Of a DNA stretch of 64,000 nucleotides, positions 1 through 9,345 are shown piece by piece; position 1 is the stretch's first letter, and every line of letters begins with the position of its first letter. Under the pieces are notes generated by a model. It made no database searches. It was not told where the DNA came from and saw only the letters and a program-made list of their open reading frames with translations. The stretch covers positions 62,001 to 126,000 of the forward strand of contig NZ_QWLJ01000006.1 of NCBI RefSeq assembly GCF_009917385.1, in the 5' to 3' direction. The stretch comes from Roseburia sp. 1XD42-34. Its GTDB lineage: Bacteria > Bacillota > Bacilli > Bacillales > Amphibacillaceae. The position numbers and the translations under genes were made by a program.

Positions 1-150
1 GCTTTTTCAAGCGCTATTGCTTATTTTGACAGCTATCGTTCTGCTGATTTACCAGCAAACTTGGTACAAGCTCAGCGCGATTACTTCGGAGCGCACACGT
101 ACCAACGAAAAGACAAAGAAGGCGTCTTTCACACAAACTGGTTTGAATAA
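1..150 (+). CDS. gndA: 6-phosphogluconate dehydrogenase, C-terminal fragment
   Basis: The first 49 codons are open from base 1 and end in TAA. They read as the C-terminal tail of NADP/NAD-dependent 6-phosphogluconate dehydrogenase, which converts 6-phosphogluconate to ribulose-5-phosphate and CO2 in the oxidative pentose phosphate pathway. The tail has the family features [15 protein letters not shown], then [12 protein letters not shown] and a terminal FHTNW, as in decarboxylating Gnd enzymes of about 470 residues. The start lies outside the window. A hairpin terminator follows within 20 bp. Which paralogue (GndA or GntZ) cannot be decided from the tail. Confidence 0.93.
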   Translation, partial: AFSSAIAYFDSYRSADLPANLVQAQRDYFGAHTYQRKDKEGVFHTNWFE

Positions 151-165
151 TTATTTTGATTATAG

Positions 166-199
166 AACCCCTTTATCACTTTGTTAGAGGGGTTTTTTA
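166..199 (+). terminator. Rho-independent terminator of gndA
   Basis: ACCCCT and AGGGGT form a short GC-rich stem around a loop of about 15 nt, followed by a run of T. It lies 16 bp after the gndA stop codon. Confidence 0.75.
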
Positions 200-317
200 G
201 TGTGTTGTATAAACAATTAAATGGGACTGCAATTTTTTGCCAGAAAAATAGTTTGAAAATAGGTTAGCGAAATTTGACGAAAACTACTGCAAAGGTCCTG
301 TTTTAACGAACGATTGC

Positions 318-449
318 TTTTATCCCCATATCTGAGGGGCTGGAAGACTACCTCTTTAGGAGTTGATAATCTGTACCACAATAAGTAGGAAATAACAGCA
401 ATCAGTAAGGGATAAATGAACCATCCCACTGATGGAAAATTCACTTTAT
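318..449 (+). repeat. Dispersed repeat family B, copy B1
   Basis: It starts with TTTATCCCC and ends with CACTGATGG, then TTCACTTTATA, the ends shared by the copies at 5046 and 41861. The inner part keeps GGAAGACTACCT, TTTAGGAGTTGATAATCTGT and AGTAGGAAATAACAGC. It is shorter (about 132 bp) than the 180-185 bp copies, so probably internally deleted. TTTAT stands at both ends, as in the other copies. Confidence 0.75.
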
Positions 450-927
450 AGATTAGATGACGTTTGGCAATTTATATCCTGGGTTTTACTTTCTAATAAT
501 AGTAGGGAAAAAGGGCTCATTATCCGAGCTACAGCGTAATTTTATGTTAAAAAACTACCATGCTTCTCCAGTTGAATTGCATCTATCCTTAAAATATCGC
601 TCACTAATAAATGGCAGGAAAATCAAGGTTCTCTTTAAGATTTAAAAAAAAGATTTAAAAAAACATCAAGGATAGCACGAAAAATCTATCTTATGATTTT
701 ATTCAGCACGTTGATTCTAGTCCATAAGTCTGATCATATACTGTAGTTATTTGTCGAAAAGACCCTTCTCTTCTATTGGAATACAGGACTATTTACACTT
801 CCTATATATTACCAACTTTAATATGATTTAATATATCAGAATATTTAGATTGAAATAGAAAGGGTGATTTTTCTGATGATATGAATCTAAAAAACAGTAA
901 TGATGACACATTATGTAGCCTTGTTTG

Positions 928-956
928 TTGAACCTCTGTTCCCTTCCTAATATTCT
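928..956 (+). promoter_or_regulatory. Possible sigma-A promoter of the subtilase gene
   Basis: TTGAAC (928-933) and TATTCT (951-956) are separated by exactly 17 bp, 56 bp before the start codon. Both hexamers match the consensus only in part. Confidence 0.35.
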
Positions 957-1012
957 AATACTGGTTATGTGACTGTCCGAAAATTAATATTTTAATCCAA
1001 GGGGGAAATTGT

Positions 1013-4000
1013 ATGAAGCTAAGATTGACCATTAAACGCTCTTTTATTATGTTATTTGCATTTTTACTTATGTTTAGCAGTTTTTCCACGGTACATGCAG
1101 TGAAGCAATTACCTCAGATGAAAAATCAGCCAGACCTGACATCAGAAAAATTAAAAGAAACGAGTAATCCTAATAAAAAGGTCCGAGTCATTGTAGAAGT
1201 AGAAGATAAACCAGCTATAGAAATAGCAACAAAAAAGGGCATTATGTTCAAGCAAATGCCGAAAAATGAAAAGAAGAAATTGGAGAATGATGCCAAGAAA
1301 AAACAAAAATCGGTAAAAGAAGAAATGAGACAGAAAAAAGTGGATGCGACCTATTACGAGGAATTTACAACGGTTGTCAATGGCTTTAGTGCAGAGGTAA
1401 AGCAAGGTGATTTGAAAAAAATTAAAGACATTCATAATGTAAAAAAGGTTCATACTGTAAATGAGTACAAACGTCCTATTGCTAAACCTGATATGAAATA
1501 TAGTAAAGAATTAGTAGAAGCACAGCAGGCTTGGAGAGAATATGACTTTAAGGGGGAAGGGATGGTTGTTGGTATTATTGATACCGGAATTGACCCAACT
1601 CACCAGGATATGATGTTATCTGATAAACAAACTGCTGAACTAACAGAAGATAAAGTGGAACAGATCATTAATAACGAATCGCTTCCGGGAAAATTTTATA
1701 CCGAAAAAATCCCCTATGGCTATAATTATATGGATAACAACAGTGAAATACGAGAAATACATGCTGAAGCAAATTATCACGGGATGCATGTTGCAGGTAC
1801 TGTTGCAGCAAATGGAGATGAAGAGAGCAAGGGTGTTGTTGGGGTTGCTCCAGAAGCACAGCTGCTTGCATTGAAAGTGTTTGGCAATGACCCAGCGATG
1901 CAGTCTACTTTCGGCGATATTTATATAAAAGCAATCGATGATGCAATTAAGCTAGGTGCAGACGCATTAAATATGAGCTTAGGTTCGCCAGCTGGCTATG
2001 TCAATGATGAGGCACCTGAGCAACAAGCTGTTTCTCGCGCTGTTGAAAATGGGGTGCTTATGTCCATTTCAGCAGGTAATTCCGCTTTATTTGGAGATGG
2101 ATTTGCTTATCCTGATGCGGCGAATCCGGATTATGGTGTAGCAGGTTCACCAGGTGTCTCTTCTGATTCATTTCAAGTTGCTTCATTTGAAAATACATTT
2201 ATGGAAGTAGACAAGTTAACCTACACCATTGACGGTCAAGCAGAGTCAGCAGCCTTTTTATCAGCAGGCAATACAAGTCCTGAAGCAGATGGCACCTCCT
2301 TCCCTGTATTCCATGCCGGTCTTGGGTACCCCGAAGACTTTGAAGGAAAAGATCCCGAAGGAAAATACGCATTAATTCAACGTGGCGAATTATCTTTTAC
2401 GGATAAAGCGTTAAATGCACAAGCAGCCGGCGCTGCTGGCGTTATTATTTATAATAATACAGATGGGATTGTTAGCATGGCGACCTCCGCTGACATCACC
2501 ATTCCGCAGTTATTTATGTTGAAAAGTGATGGTGATAAACTTGCACAAGCATTAACAGAAGAGAAACCAGTGAATATTGTATTTTCTGGTGAAATGACTA
2601 CGATTGACAACCCGGACGCTGGGAAAATGAGTGCATTCACTTCTTGGGGGCTTACGCCAAATCTTGACTTCAAGCCAGAAATAACCGCCCCGGGAGGGCA
2701 AATTTATTCTACACTAAACGATAATCAATATGGTTTAATGAGCGGGACATCGATGGCTGCACCACATGTAGCTGGAGGTGGAACGCTAGTTTTACAGCGT
2801 GTTGAGGAGGAGTTTGGCTATGAGCAGGCAGACCGGATTCAGTTTGCCAAAAACGTCATAATGAATACAGCAGACCAAATACAGTATGAAGAAGAACCAG
2901 TTTCCCCACGACGTCAAGGCTCCGGTATCATGCAGCTTCATGCAGCACTAACTACGCCAGTTGTAGTTACAGAATCGAAAACAAAGGAAGCAAAAGTTGC
3001 ACTAAAAGAGATTTCTGAGAACCGGGTTTCTTTTGAATTAACTGCGGAAAATTTCCAAGACACAGCTGTAAGTTATGATGTAAAAGCAACTGCTCAAACG
3101 GATGCAATTGCAAATAGCAATGAAAACCTCGTTACCGCGCCAAATCTTTTACCAGCGAATGATTTGGGGGATATTGTAACCATTAACGGGAAAGAACAGG
3201 CAACGATAGAAGTACCTGCAAACAGTAAAACTACCTTTACCGTAACCGTTGATGTAAGCTCTGTTGATAACGAGTTATCGGAAATATTTACAAGTGGGTA
3301 CTGGTTGGAAGGTTTTGTTATGCTAACAGATCCAACAGACACACATCCACAGTTAACTGTTCCTTACGTAGGCTTTAAAGGGGAATGGGACAAAGCATCT
3401 ATTTTTGATCAACCAGTATGGGAAGAGGATTCATTTTATGGTATGACAGGGGTGGTCACTTCTGCTGGTAAAGATGAAAATGGAGACATGCAGTATAACT
3501 ATTTAGGAGAAGATTTAGCCACCGGAGAGATCCATCCTGAAAAAATTGCCTTTTCTCCGAATGATGATGGCGTAAAAGATGACGCTCTGCCCATATTGTC
3601 ATTTTTAAGAAATGCAAAAGAAGCGCGATTTACCGTACTAGATGAACAAGGAAAAAAAATCCGTACCATCCGTTTAGAGTCGGGACTTAGAAAAGATTAT
3701 TATGATTCTGGAAATGGAACCTATTATTCTATTTCTTCCGATAGAGCTTGGGATGGAAAGATTAAAGGAAAACCTGCTCCAGAAGGAAACTATTATTTGC
3801 AGGCAGAAGCAAAAATCGATTATGAAGGCGCAGAATGGCAAACGTTGCAACTCCCAATAATTTTGGACACAACAGCCCCCAAGGTAGAAGCCACGTATAG
3901 CTTTGATGATGAAAAGCTTACGGTTTCAGCGCAAGATGCTAAAAAAGGAAGTGGTGTTGCTGCTTGGGAAATTTTTGTAGATGAGGAGCCCGTTCTGGAA

Positions 4001-4795
4001 GAGCCTTATGTGAATGGCGACAAAGAGCACCCTTTATCGGATATAGATCCTGATGCTACGATAACGGTACGAGTAAAGGATTATGCAGGAAACGAAACAG
4101 AAGTAGAAGCAGAGATGCAGGAGCCAGATAAAACTGCCCCTGATTTACGCTTAGTTACTCCAGAGAATCTAGGAGTGGATAATCAGCGAGAAGTTGTTTT
4201 CTCCGGTTATGTAACGGATGAATCTGGTGTGAAAGAAGTAACGATAGATGGTAAAAAAGCAACACTAGAGTTTAATAAAGAAAACAAACGCTATGAATTT
4301 TCTCTACCTGTTAAGCACAAAAAAGACGGTTATTATTTCAAGCATATTAAAGCAGTGGACAATCTCGGGAATGAAACGGAGATAGGTCGTCGCTATTTTA
4401 TTGATACGAAGGAAGCAAAATTAAATATTAAAGGGAAAAAGAAAACAAAAGCCGATACGCTTACAGTAAAAGCGAAAGTGCGGGATAACTTTGATGATAT
4501 CAACGTATTTGTGGACGGGGACCATGTATATACACACGAGCTTTCGGAACCTTATGGAAAAAATAGCTTCAACGAACAAATAGAAGTAGAACTTGAATTA
4601 GAAGACGGAAAAAATGAATTTGAATTTAAAGTCGTTGATTTAGCAGGGCATGAAACAGTTAAAATATATACTGTCACGAAAGAGGAAGATAGCAAAGAAG
4701 AGGAAGGTGAAGGGAATGGATTTGAGAATTTCTTTTCCTATCTGTTTTCAAAGCTATGGATCATGTTCGGTAAGCTGTGGACGATGTTTGGTTAA
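1013..4795 (+). CDS. Secreted multidomain subtilisin-like serine protease (S8 family)
   Basis: This is an extracellular serine endopeptidase of 1260 residues. The signal peptide is residues 1-29, cut after VHA. An I9-like propeptide spans about 55-155. The peptidase domain has Asp190 (IIDTGID), His256 (YHGMHVAGT), oxyanion Asn355 (SAGN) and Ser580 (GTSMAAPHVAG), with a protease-associated insert at about 400-530. After residue 690 come an Fn3-like domain, a FlgD-like segment (FSPNDDG motif) and Ig-like repeats containing DTTAPKVEA and DKTAPDLRL. The order resembles lactocepin/C5a-peptidase-type and Vpr-type subtilases. There is no LPXTG; the protein ends in an acidic linker and an aromatic amphipathic tail with a repeated KLWxMFG unit, so the mode of wall attachment is unclear. 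GGGGGA precedes the ATG at normal spacing. It is a single-gene unit with its own terminator. Confidence 0.95.
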   Translation: MKLRLTIKRSFIMLFAFLLMFSSFSTVHAVKQLPQMKNQPDLTSEKLKETSNPNKKVRVIVEVEDKPAIEIATKKGIMFKQMPKNEKKKLENDAKKKQKSVKEEMRQKKVDATYYEEFTTVVNGFSAEVKQGDLKKIKDIHNVKKVHTVNEYKRPIAKPDMKYSKELVEAQQAWREYDFKGEGMVVGIIDTGIDPTHQDMMLSDKQTAELTEDKVEQIINNESLPGKFYTEKIPYGYNYMDNNSEIREIHAEANYHGMHVAGTVAANGDEESKGVVGVAPEAQLLALKVFGNDPAMQSTFGDIYIKAIDDAIKLGADALNMSLGSPAGYVNDEAPEQQAVSRAVENGVLMSISAGNSALFGDGFAYPDAANPDYGVAGSPGVSSDSFQVASFENTFMEVDKLTYTIDGQAESAAFLSAGNTSPEADGTSFPVFHAGLGYPEDFEGKDPEGKYALIQRGELSFTDKALNAQAAGAAGVIIYNNTDGIVSMATSADITIPQLFMLKSDGDKLAQALTEEKPVNIVFSGEMTTIDNPDAGKMSAFTSWGLTPNLDFKPEITAPGGQIYSTLNDNQYGLMSGTSMAAPHVAGGGTLVLQRVEEEFGYEQADRIQFAKNVIMNTADQIQYEEEPVSPRRQGSGIMQLHAALTTPVVVTESKTKEAKVALKEISENRVSFELTAENFQDTAVSYDVKATAQTDAIANSNENLVTAPNLLPANDLGDIVTINGKEQATIEVPANSKTTFTVTVDVSSVDNELSEIFTSGYWLEGFVMLTDPTDTHPQLTVPYVGFKGEWDKASIFDQPVWEEDSFYGMTGVVTSAGKDENGDMQYNYLGEDLATGEIHPEKIAFSPNDDGVKDDALPILSFLRNAKEARFTVLDEQGKKIRTIRLESGLRKDYYDSGNGTYYSISSDRAWDGKIKGKPAPEGNYYLQAEAKIDYEGAEWQTLQLPIILDTTAPKVEATYSFDDEKLTVSAQDAKKGSGVAAWEIFVDEEPVLEEPYVNGDKEHPLSDIDPDATITVRVKDYAGNETEVEAEMQEPDKTAPDLRLVTPENLGVDNQREVVFSGYVTDESGVKEVTIDGKKATLEFNKENKRYEFSLPVKHKKDGYYFKHIKAVDNLGNETEIGRRYFIDTKEAKLNIKGKKKTKADTLTVKAKVRDNFDDINVFVDGDHVYTHELSEPYGKNSFNEQIEVELELEDGKNEFEFKVVDLAGHETVKIYTVTKEEDSKEEEGEGNGFENFFSYLFSKLWIMFGKLWTMFG

Positions 4796-4808
4796 ATGAT
4801 ACGGTGAG

Positions 4809-4842
4809 GACTCGGTGCTCTTTGGAGAGCCGGGTCTTTTTA
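4809..4842 (+). terminator. Terminator of the subtilase gene
   Basis: GACTCGGTGCTC and GAGAGCCGGGTC form a long stem closed by TTTG and followed by a short T run, 13 bp after the stop codon. Confidence 0.85.
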
Positions 4843-5290
4843 AGAAGATAAGAAACTATAAAATGATGTGTTGTGGGTAATGAAATAACCGAATAGCCAC
4901 GTCTGGTCCCATCGCCAGCAACGATGCGACTTTAGAAATGCGACCTCCGATCAGGCCTCATTGGTTCGCCTGTAAGAGGAAGACCGACTAAAAACGGGCT
5001 TGCCGCCCAGACGTCTGTATACCCCAGTTTTAGTGGCATGATTCCTTTATCCCGTAAAAAGGCATTGTAGGCTCCCACGGTCTAGGAATAGAAGATGCAA
5101 GCGGAACAAGTCGAAGTGGGAGGTAACAGCACCTAAATCCCCTATTTCGTAAGGGCCTTTAGGTCATACCATTACAGTACTAACCATCAGCGGGATGAAG
5201 AAAACCCCGCTGGTGGAAGGTTCACTTTATCTTTCGTTGATTCGTTCTATTCGCTACGTTGCTAACCGGACGCTCTGCGCCTTTGTTCAT
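4843..5290 (+). repeat. Dispersed repeat family A, copy A1 (interrupted by B2)
   Basis: The left part (4843 to about 5051) starts AAGATAAGAAACTATAAA and contains GAGGAAGACCGACTAAAAAC, GGGCTTGCCGCC and GGTATACCCC-like segments, ending GGCATGATTCCTTTATC. The right part (5225-5290) resumes with TTGATTCGTTC, GCTACGTTGCTAA and CGCGCCTTTGTT-like sequence. Copies at 26634 and 49541 carry the two parts joined. The element is richer in G+C than its surroundings and has no open frame of its own. Confidence 0.8.
5046..5230 (+). repeat. Dispersed repeat family B, copy B2, inserted in A1
   Basis: It begins TTTATCCCG and ends with CCCCGCTGGTGG, then GGTTCACTTTAT. It contains AAGTGGGAGGTAACAGCACC, TATTTCGTAAGG and TACAGTACTAA, which recur in the copies at 41861 and 44069. 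The insertion is bracketed by the direct repeat CTTTATC at 5045-5051 and 5225-5231; uninterrupted A copies have this sequence once. Confidence 0.82.
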
Positions 5291-5531
5291 CCTATTTGGA
5301 GAGCGCAATGGAAGGTGCTATTATTTATTATATCCATTGCGAAAGTAGTAATTTATCGCAGTCTAATTGACTCAAAGCACCCAATCCAAGAATTCGAGCA
5401 AAAGCCAAGTATTATAAGCAGGTGATCAACAACCAGTAATAGCTTGATTTAATTAACAATCCGTGGGGATGGATAGAGTTTCATTTATAAAGCTAGCCAA
5501 TCTTATATGTGAAAAAGGAGAGGATGCGTTT

Positions 5532-6068
5532 ATGGAATTGGGGATTATTTATTTACAGGTAATTAAACGAAGGTTTGCGCAAATGAAGGAACAGGGAGAT
5601 GGCGTTTTTGAGCAGTTGGATGAAACAGATATACATTGGACATTTAATAATGCTTCCAATAGTATTGCAGTAATTGTTAAGCATATGAGAGGCAATATGC
5701 TGTCAAGGTGGACAAACTTTTTAACATCGGATGGAGAAAAAAGTAATCGTCATCGTGATCTGGAATTTATAAATACGATTCCATCGAAACAAGAATTGCT
5801 TACTGTATGGAACGAGGGCTGGATCGTGTTATTTGAAGCATTGGAGCAAATATCAGCAGAAGATTTGTTAAAACATGTAAAGATTCGAGAGCAGCCAATT
5901 CTGGTGCTAGAAGCTGTTGAAAGACAGCTTGCTCATTATGCCTCGCATGTTGGACAAATTATATATATTGGGAAACAGCTGAAAGGTAATGAGTGGAAAA
6001 GCTTAAGCATTCCTAAAGGGAAATCAACAGAATATTTACAGCAAATGAAGCAAAGATACGGTAAATAG
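5532..6068 (+). CDS. DUF1572 / DinB-superfamily protein
   Basis: A 178-residue cytoplasmic protein of the DUF1572 group in the DinB/YfiT-like four-helix-bundle superfamily. Members typically bind a metal through three histidines; some are bacillithiol- or mycothiol-dependent transferases, but the substrate here is unknown. The N-terminal YLQVIKRRFAQMKEQGDGVF, the SNSIAVIVKHMRGNMLSRWT block with its histidine, and the C-terminal HYASHVGQIIYIGK block with two histidines are the conserved parts. I chose the ATG at 5532 because AAGGAGAGG lies 8 bp upstream and homologues begin here; an in-frame ATG at 5463 has no ribosome binding site and would overlap spacer sequence. It stands alone between repeat-rich spacers. 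Confidence 0.85.
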   Translation: MELGIIYLQVIKRRFAQMKEQGDGVFEQLDETDIHWTFNNASNSIAVIVKHMRGNMLSRWTNFLTSDGEKSNRHRDLEFINTIPSKQELLTVWNEGWIVLFEALEQISAEDLLKHVKIREQPILVLEAVERQLAHYASHVGQIIYIGKQLKGNEWKSLSIPKGKSTEYLQQMKQRYGK

Positions 6069-6489
6069 TTGCTTTTAGTCGTTTTGAAAGGGAAAGTTTA
6101 CAGGAGCAAATCTATCCCTTTCACCTATGATGCGAAATTAGTAAAACAGTAGAGGAAATCCGACCGCAACAGTCAAATGCAATATTTTGTTTAGTGGTCT
6201 TTAAGCAATCCTTATGGAACTAACAAGCAGCGAGGACAAAATATTCCACTGATGGGAGCTTCATTGGATAAATCGACCCCAAACAGGTTTAACCTATGCT
6301 TAAAACAGGAATAGCAAAGAATACCGTTTATTTCTTATAACTATGTATTTTGTATGATGCGGATGATAGAAAACGAGGTAAGCTATTTTAACACGGTGGC
6401 AGCTTGCACAATAATCGTACAATATACCAGCATATTATAAGAAAGCATAATGGTAGGTTAAACTGATTTGAAAAGGGAGATCCGGTTTC
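6069..6489. other. Spacer with a decayed family B fragment
   Basis: GAAAGGGA (6086-6093) and TCCCTTTC (6115-6122) could form a weak hairpin after the DUF1572 gene, without a T run. At about 6210-6268 is a degraded 3' end of a family B repeat: ATGGAACTAACA and then CCACTGATGGGAGCTTCATT. Nothing else is recognised apart from the ribosome binding site of the next gene. Confidence 0.45.
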
Positions 6490-7950
6490 ATGGAGGAAAG
6501 AACGACACTAAAAAAATCTTTAAAGGCGCATTGGGTTTGGGCAATTGCTTTAGGCTCATCAATTGGTTGGGGGGCTTTTGTTCAACCTACAACATGGATG
6601 GCAACAGCAGGACCTATGGGAGTTATTATTGGCTTAGCAATTGGTGCATTATTAATGATGTTAATTGCTGTGAGCTACGGGTTTTTAATTAAAAGTTTTC
6701 CAGTAACAGGTGGAGAATTTGCATATGCATTTATTAGCTTGGGGCGCAAGCATGCATTTATTAGTGGTTGGTTTTTAACATTAGGATATATCTGTATTGT
6801 CGCGTTAAATGCATCTGCTTTTGCTTTAATGCTTAAATTTGTTTTTCCTACACTAATGGAAAACTTCCCGCTTTATCAAATTGCTGGCTGGGATGTATAC
6901 GGAATGGAAGTAATTATCGCATCCATCGCTTTAGGAGCGTTTGGTTATTTTAATATTCGAGGAACAGGAATATCTGGACGTATGCAATTTATTTTTTGTA
7001 GTGTCATGATTGGAAGTATATTAATCATTACATGGATGGTCGGAAATCAACCAGGGTCTGGCCTTGCAAATGTACAACCATACTTTCCATCCGACACGAC
7101 TGCTTGGGCAGCGATTATCTCGATTGTAGCAATTGCCCCTTGGGCTTATGTCGGTTTTGATAATGTACCACAAGCAGCTGAAGAATTTCATTTCTCTTCC
7201 AAAAAAGCATTTTCCTTAATTATTCTAGCCATTTTTTTTGCGGCAATTTTATACAGCCTCATGATTTTAGCTACTGCTATGACACAGCCGTGGGAAGGTT
7301 TAGTAGCTGAAAGCAACGGATGGGGAACAGGTGCTGCAATACAAGAATTACTCGGTACAATCGGTTTAGTACTTTTAGTAACTGCATTGACCATGGGTGT
7401 ATTTACAGGGTTAAACGGTTTTATTATTTCTTCCAGTCGCTTATTATTTGCGATGTCACGAGCAAAGATATTACCAGCATCATTTTCAAAACTTCATCCG
7501 AAATATAAAACCCCTTATATTGGGATTATTTTTACAGTCGTTATATCTGCGTTTGCACCATGGTTCGGCAGAGAAGCATTATTATGGGTAGTAGACATGT
7601 CTTCTGTTGGAGTTACCATTGCTTATTTTTATACATGTTATACAGCGTTTACGTTGTTTAAAACAAAGAAAACAGCTTCATTTGATCAGAAAAAGCATAT
7701 CGTATCGCCATTTAAAAAAATTATTTCAGGGGTCGGAATGTTTGCTAGTCTAATTTTCTTAGCATTACTGTTAATTCCTGGTTCACCAGCTTTTCTAGGT
7801 CTTCAATCACAAATTGCCTTGGTAGTCTGGATTGTGTTGGGGATTGGCTTTTATTTTGTTAAACGCGAAGAATTTAATAAGATTCCGAAAGAAGAGTTAA
7901 ATTACTTAATCTTGGGATCGAAAAAAATTGAAGCGAAAAACCAATCGTGA
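6490..7950 (+). CDS. APC-superfamily amino acid permease
   Basis: A 486-residue polytopic membrane protein with about 12 hydrophobic segments. The first helix carries ALGSSIGWGAFVQP, the unwound glycine-rich stretch typical of the amino acid-polyamine-organocation superfamily, followed by PVTGGEFAYA. It should import an amino acid or amine with H+ or Na+; the substrate cannot be told from the sequence. The ATG follows AAAAGGGAG by about 10 bp. No partner gene lies close by, and a strong terminator follows, so it is monocistronic. Confidence 0.88.
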   Translation: MEERTTLKKSLKAHWVWAIALGSSIGWGAFVQPTTWMATAGPMGVIIGLAIGALLMMLIAVSYGFLIKSFPVTGGEFAYAFISLGRKHAFISGWFLTLGYICIVALNASAFALMLKFVFPTLMENFPLYQIAGWDVYGMEVIIASIALGAFGYFNIRGTGISGRMQFIFCSVMIGSILIITWMVGNQPGSGLANVQPYFPSDTTAWAAIISIVAIAPWAYVGFDNVPQAAEEFHFSSKKAFSLIILAIFFAAILYSLMILATAMTQPWEGLVAESNGWGTGAAIQELLGTIGLVLLVTALTMGVFTGLNGFIISSSRLLFAMSRAKILPASFSKLHPKYKTPYIGIIFTVVISAFAPWFGREALLWVVDMSSVGVTIAYFYTCYTAFTLFKTKKTASFDQKKHIVSPFKKIISGVGMFASLIFLALLLIPGSPAFLGLQSQIALVVWIVLGIGFYFVKREEFNKIPKEELNYLILGSKKIEAKNQS

Positions 7951-7956
7951 TCTTAG

Positions 7957-7988
7957 AAGCTGCTAGAAATATTTCTAGCAGCTTTTTA
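7957..7988 (+). terminator. Terminator of the APC permease gene
   Basis: AAGCTGCTAGAAA pairs with TTTCTAGCAGCTT around a short loop and is followed by T residues. It lies 7 bp after the stop codon. Confidence 0.9.
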
Positions 7989-8258
7989 AAAGGATGAGGT
8001 TCGTCTTAACCCAAAAATTTGTTTAGAAGCTTTGTAAAAAACGTACATAAGAATAAACTTTAGAGATTCTTTCTCGTTTTCATGTCACTAATGATAAAAA
8101 CATCTACCTATTATCCTACTACTGAAAAATGCCTCCATCTAAAACTTCATCGTGTCTAATTTACATTAACTTAACGTTGCCGTTATACTAAATTAATAAA
8201 CGCAATTTATAATGATAGATAAACCATAAATAGATTTTATTTCAAAAGGGGAATGTTC

Positions 8259-8993
8259 ATGCGTATACGAGGCATTGGTCATAGAGGCTACCCTGTAAAA
8301 TATCCAGAGAATACAATGGCTTCTTTTCAGGCTGCAGTCCAATTAAACTTTACACATATTGAACTAGATGTACATTTAAGTAAAGATGGTATACCAGTAG
8401 TTATGCATGACCATACTATTGATCGTATGACGGATGGTAAAGGGGAAATCAGGTCTTATACACTGGAAGAACTACGTACGTTTAAGGTCAAAAACGTGGA
8501 GGTCATTCCTACGTTAGAAGAAGTATTATTATTTGCCAAAGATCGTGTTACTGTTTCTATTGAATTAAAGAATCCAAAATTGTATCATGACTTTGAAGAG
8601 CGTGTTCTATCTGTAATTAAAAGAACAAACATGCTAAACCAAGTTTATATTATATCTTTTAACCAGCAATCATTAAAACGACTTCGAAAACTTTCCAAAA
8701 CAATAGAAATAGGACTGTTAGTAAATAAATTTAAACGACCTCATTTTCGGCTTATTGAAAAGCTTCATGCAAATTACGTTGCTGTTAATTATAATGGTGT
8801 AAAAGAGTCTTATATTAAAAAGTGCGAGGCAATTGGTGTTCAGCTTGTTGTCTGGACTGTAAATACAATTGAACAAATGAATTATTTTCAGCAATTTCCG
8901 TCTGTGCTCGTTACAACAGATGACCTTGAAAAGTTTATAACAATTAACAATCAACAAGATATGACTAAAGAGTTGGAAACAGTTCATGGATAA
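8259..8993 (+). CDS. Glycerophosphodiester phosphodiesterase
   Basis: A 244-residue GDPD-family enzyme that hydrolyses glycerophosphodiesters, from phospholipid or teichoic acid turnover, to glycerol-3-phosphate and an alcohol. No signal peptide is seen, so it is probably cytoplasmic. The catalytic pair is His8 (GHRG) and His50 (VMHDHTIDR). Metal ligands Glu35 and Asp37 sit in HIELDVHLSKDG, and Glu102 in VSIELKNP. The C-terminal VVWTVNT block is also typical. I place the start at ATG 8259, 7 bp after AAAAGGGG; an in-frame ATG at 8253 is too close to that site. It stands just before the polysaccharide cluster and could recycle glycerol phosphate, which is inference. Confidence 0.92.
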   Translation: MRIRGIGHRGYPVKYPENTMASFQAAVQLNFTHIELDVHLSKDGIPVVMHDHTIDRMTDGKGEIRSYTLEELRTFKVKNVEVIPTLEEVLLFAKDRVTVSIELKNPKLYHDFEERVLSVIKRTNMLNQVYIISFNQQSLKRLRKLSKTIEIGLLVNKFKRPHFRLIEKLHANYVAVNYNGVKESYIKKCEAIGVQLVVWTVNTIEQMNYFQQFPSVLVTTDDLEKFITINNQQDMTKELETVHG

Positions 8994-9345
8994 ATATAGT
9001 AGTAGTTTATTTACATGGGGCCCTTGTGTTTACAAGGGTTATTCTCATTATGTATTTCTGTCTTTATTCAAATAAAAGCGAATCAAATTGCTGTTTTTTT
9101 AGAACACTAAAAGTGTAACTGCATGAAAACTTATGCAGGAAGGAATTTTACACTACACATATTGTTCAAAAGTTAGATGAAAATCACCTATTTTGACTAA
9201 CATCGTCATATAAAAACATACACATATCTACAACCATACTGCCCGTAAATTAGCAACATATGTATTAAAATTATTTTATCTTATCGTAAAATGTAAAATT
9301 GTGATAGAATATACTAGGTGTTCATTTTCAACTAGGAGCGTTAAA
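8994..9345. other. Spacer upstream of the polysaccharide cluster
   Basis: CCCTTGT and ACAAGGG (9021-9038) form a small hairpin that may end the phosphodiesterase transcript, though its T run is poor. A possible promoter for the cluster is TTATCG (9281-9286) and TAGAAT (9305-9310) with an 18-bp spacer. Nothing else was found. Confidence 0.4.

Larger units (their letters stand above)
200..1012. other. Gene-free spacer with one family B repeat
   Basis: No convincing coding sequence was found. Short open frames here lack ribosome binding sites and partly run through the family B repeat at 318-449. From 450 to about 920 the sequence is AT-rich with nothing recognisable. A possible promoter for the subtilase lies near its end. 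Confidence 0.5.

Noticed and set aside
217..444. Minus-strand open frame of 75 codons
   Set aside because: It runs through family B copy B1 and has no ribosome binding site; the reading frame is a by-product of the repeat.
457..645. Plus-strand open frame of 62 codons after B1
   Set aside because: No ribosome binding site and no recognisable sequence; the region looks like AT-rich spacer.
5195..5425. Plus-strand open frame of 76 codons
   Set aside because: It crosses the junction of repeats B2 and A1, so the protein would be made of repeat sequence.
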